Positions 4,341 through 5,028 of a stretch of 5,028 nt of DNA are shown piece by piece. Position 1 is the stretch's first letter. Each line of letters begins with the position of its first letter. The position numbers and the translations under genes were made by a program. Source of the stretch: Pseudomonadota bacterium (GTDB taxonomy: Bacteria; Pseudomonadota; Gammaproteobacteria; Burkholderiales; Gallionellaceae). The stretch spans positions 1 through 5,028 of the forward strand of contig JAJZUH010000139.1 of NCBI GenBank assembly GCA_021847165.1, read 5' to 3'. Under the pieces are notes generated by a model that saw nothing but the letters and a program-made list of their open reading frames with translations, did not search any database and was not told the DNA's origin.

Positions 4341-4348
4341 TAAATGTC

Positions 4349-5028
4349 ATGACGACCAAGACTACCGATCCGGTTTGCAAGATGCAGATCACTGCAGAAG
4401 ATGACACCCTGCACGCTGATTACACGAGTGAACGCTATTACTTTTGTTCACAGCATTGTCTGGACAAATTTCAGGCAAACCCGTCTGCATACCTGAAGCC
4501 GCGGGCCACAACACAGGAACAATCCGCCGCGCTGTATACCTGTCCGATGCATCCGGAAATTCGACGGCCTTCCCCGGGCAATTGCCCGAAATGCGGCATG
4601 ACGCTGGAGCCCGTCCAACCGGGCGTTGTACCTTCGAGCAGGATCGAATACACCTGCTCCATGCATCCCGAGATCGTGCGCAACGAACCCGGCACTTGCC
4701 CGAAGTGCGGCATGGCATTGGAGCCGCGCAACGCACCATCAGAAGACAATACCGAATTGAACGACATGACGCGCCGCTTCAAGGCAAGCGTTGCACTTGC
4801 CTTGCCGGTATTCCTGATGGCAATGACATCCGACCTGGCACCTGAACTTATACCGGGTTCTGTTTCGATGGCTGTGCTGCAATGGCTGGAATTCGCGCTG
4901 GCTACCCCGGTGGTGCTTTGGGCTGGCTGGCCGATCTTCCAGCGCGGCTGGGCATCAGTCGTCAACCGCAGCCTCAACATGTTCAGCCTGATCGCGCTCG
5001 GCGTGGGCGTGGCATGGAGCTACAGCAT
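4349..5028 (+). CDS. copA: Copper-translocating P1B-type ATPase (CopA-like), N-terminal 226 residues, runs off the window
   Basis: Inner-membrane pump expected to export Cu(I) or Ag(I) from the cytoplasm at the cost of ATP. The visible part holds a YHS domain at about 5-49 (DPVCKM with C10; YYFCSQHC with C33 and C37; FQANPSAYL). Two HMBD metal-binding modules follow: 63-88 (YTCPMHPEI, then CPKCGMTLEP; C65, M67, H68, C79, C82, M84) and 101-126 (YTCSMHPEI, then CPKCGMALEP; C103, M105, H106, C117, C120, M122). Membrane helices begin at about 146-161 and 176-197, then SLNMFSLIALGVGVAW at 208-223, the conserved region in copper ATPases. No N-terminal HMA (GMTCxxC) domain is present, as in the SilP/HMBD-type branch. 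The CPC transport site, phosphorylation and ATP-binding motifs lie beyond base 5028, so copper specificity is inferred. GAGAGG supports the ATG at 4349. The sequence is open because the window ends. A silver-type SilP assignment is the main alternative. Confidence 0.92.
   Translation, partial: MTTKTTDPVCKMQITAEDDTLHADYTSERYYFCSQHCLDKFQANPSAYLKPRATTQEQSAALYTCPMHPEIRRPSPGNCPKCGMTLEPVQPGVVPSSRIEYTCSMHPEIVRNEPGTCPKCGMALEPRNAPSEDNTELNDMTRRFKASVALALPVFLMAMTSDLAPELIPGSVSMAVLQWLEFALATPVVLWAGWPIFQRGWASVVNRSLNMFSLIALGVGVAWSYS
4535..4726 (+). repeat. Tandem duplication of the HMBD-coding segment inside the ATPase gene
   Basis: Codons 63-88 and 101-126 encode two copies of the same 26-residue module, 114 bases (38 codons) apart, matching at 20 of 26 residues. 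All Cys, Met and His ligand positions are kept in both. The DNA has diverged at many third positions, so the duplication is not recent. Confidence 0.8.

Noticed and set aside
1..5028. Insertion sequences, tRNA genes, CRISPR arrays
   Set aside because: No transposase-like frame, terminal inverted repeats, cloverleaf or regularly spaced repeats were seen.

Overview
This window reads as part of a copper (possibly silver) resistance island of a Gram-negative, probably betaproteobacterial, chromosome or plasmid. The assignment to Betaproteobacteria is inferred from the gene mix (Cus-like RND efflux genes, DUF411, DUF2231, small His/Met-rich periplasmic proteins, a YHS/HMBD P-type ATPase), moderate GC and ordinary bacterial start signals. 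No ribosomal or taxonomic marker is present, so the lineage is tentative.

Layout. Two gene groups diverge from a 335-base intergenic region at about 1787-2121. To the left, on the minus strand, lie a TolC-family outer-membrane lipoprotein (401-1786) and the start of an RND periplasmic adaptor (404 leftward, cut by the window edge). They overlap by an ATGA junction; the inner-membrane pump is expected beyond base 1. To the right, on the plus strand, lie a 127-residue CzcI-like His/Cys-rich secreted protein (2122-2505), a DUF411 periplasmic protein (2609-3055), a 77-residue single-pass Met/His-rich membrane protein (3111-3344), a DUF2231 four-helix membrane protein with a His-rich tail (3341-3856, GTG start overlapping the previous stop), an 85-residue secreted Lys/His/Met-rich protein (3970-4227), and the first 226 residues of a copper P1B-type ATPase (4349 to the window end) with one YHS domain and two tandem HMBD zinc-ribbon-like modules.

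How it may work together (inference). The ATPase would move cytoplasmic Cu(I) to the periplasm. The small His/Met/Cys-rich secreted proteins and the DUF411 protein would bind or buffer metal there. The adaptor and outer-membrane lipoprotein, with a pump outside the window, would expel it through the outer membrane. The DUF2231 protein and its 77-residue partner are likely co-translated and form an uncharacterised membrane unit.

Regulation. The divergent intergenic region holds the most unusual non-coding structure: a perfect CTTAAG-N5-CTTAAG direct repeat (the layout of PmrA/QseB-type response-regulator sites), a second three-copy array GTTGAC-N5-GTTGTC-N5-GTTGTC with the same 11-base period, several short palindromes, and a TTGACA followed by GGCTA-N3-TAGCC just before the rightward genes. 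Long stem-loops separate the first two rightward genes and precede the ATPase gene. No RNA gene, insertion sequence or CRISPR array was seen.
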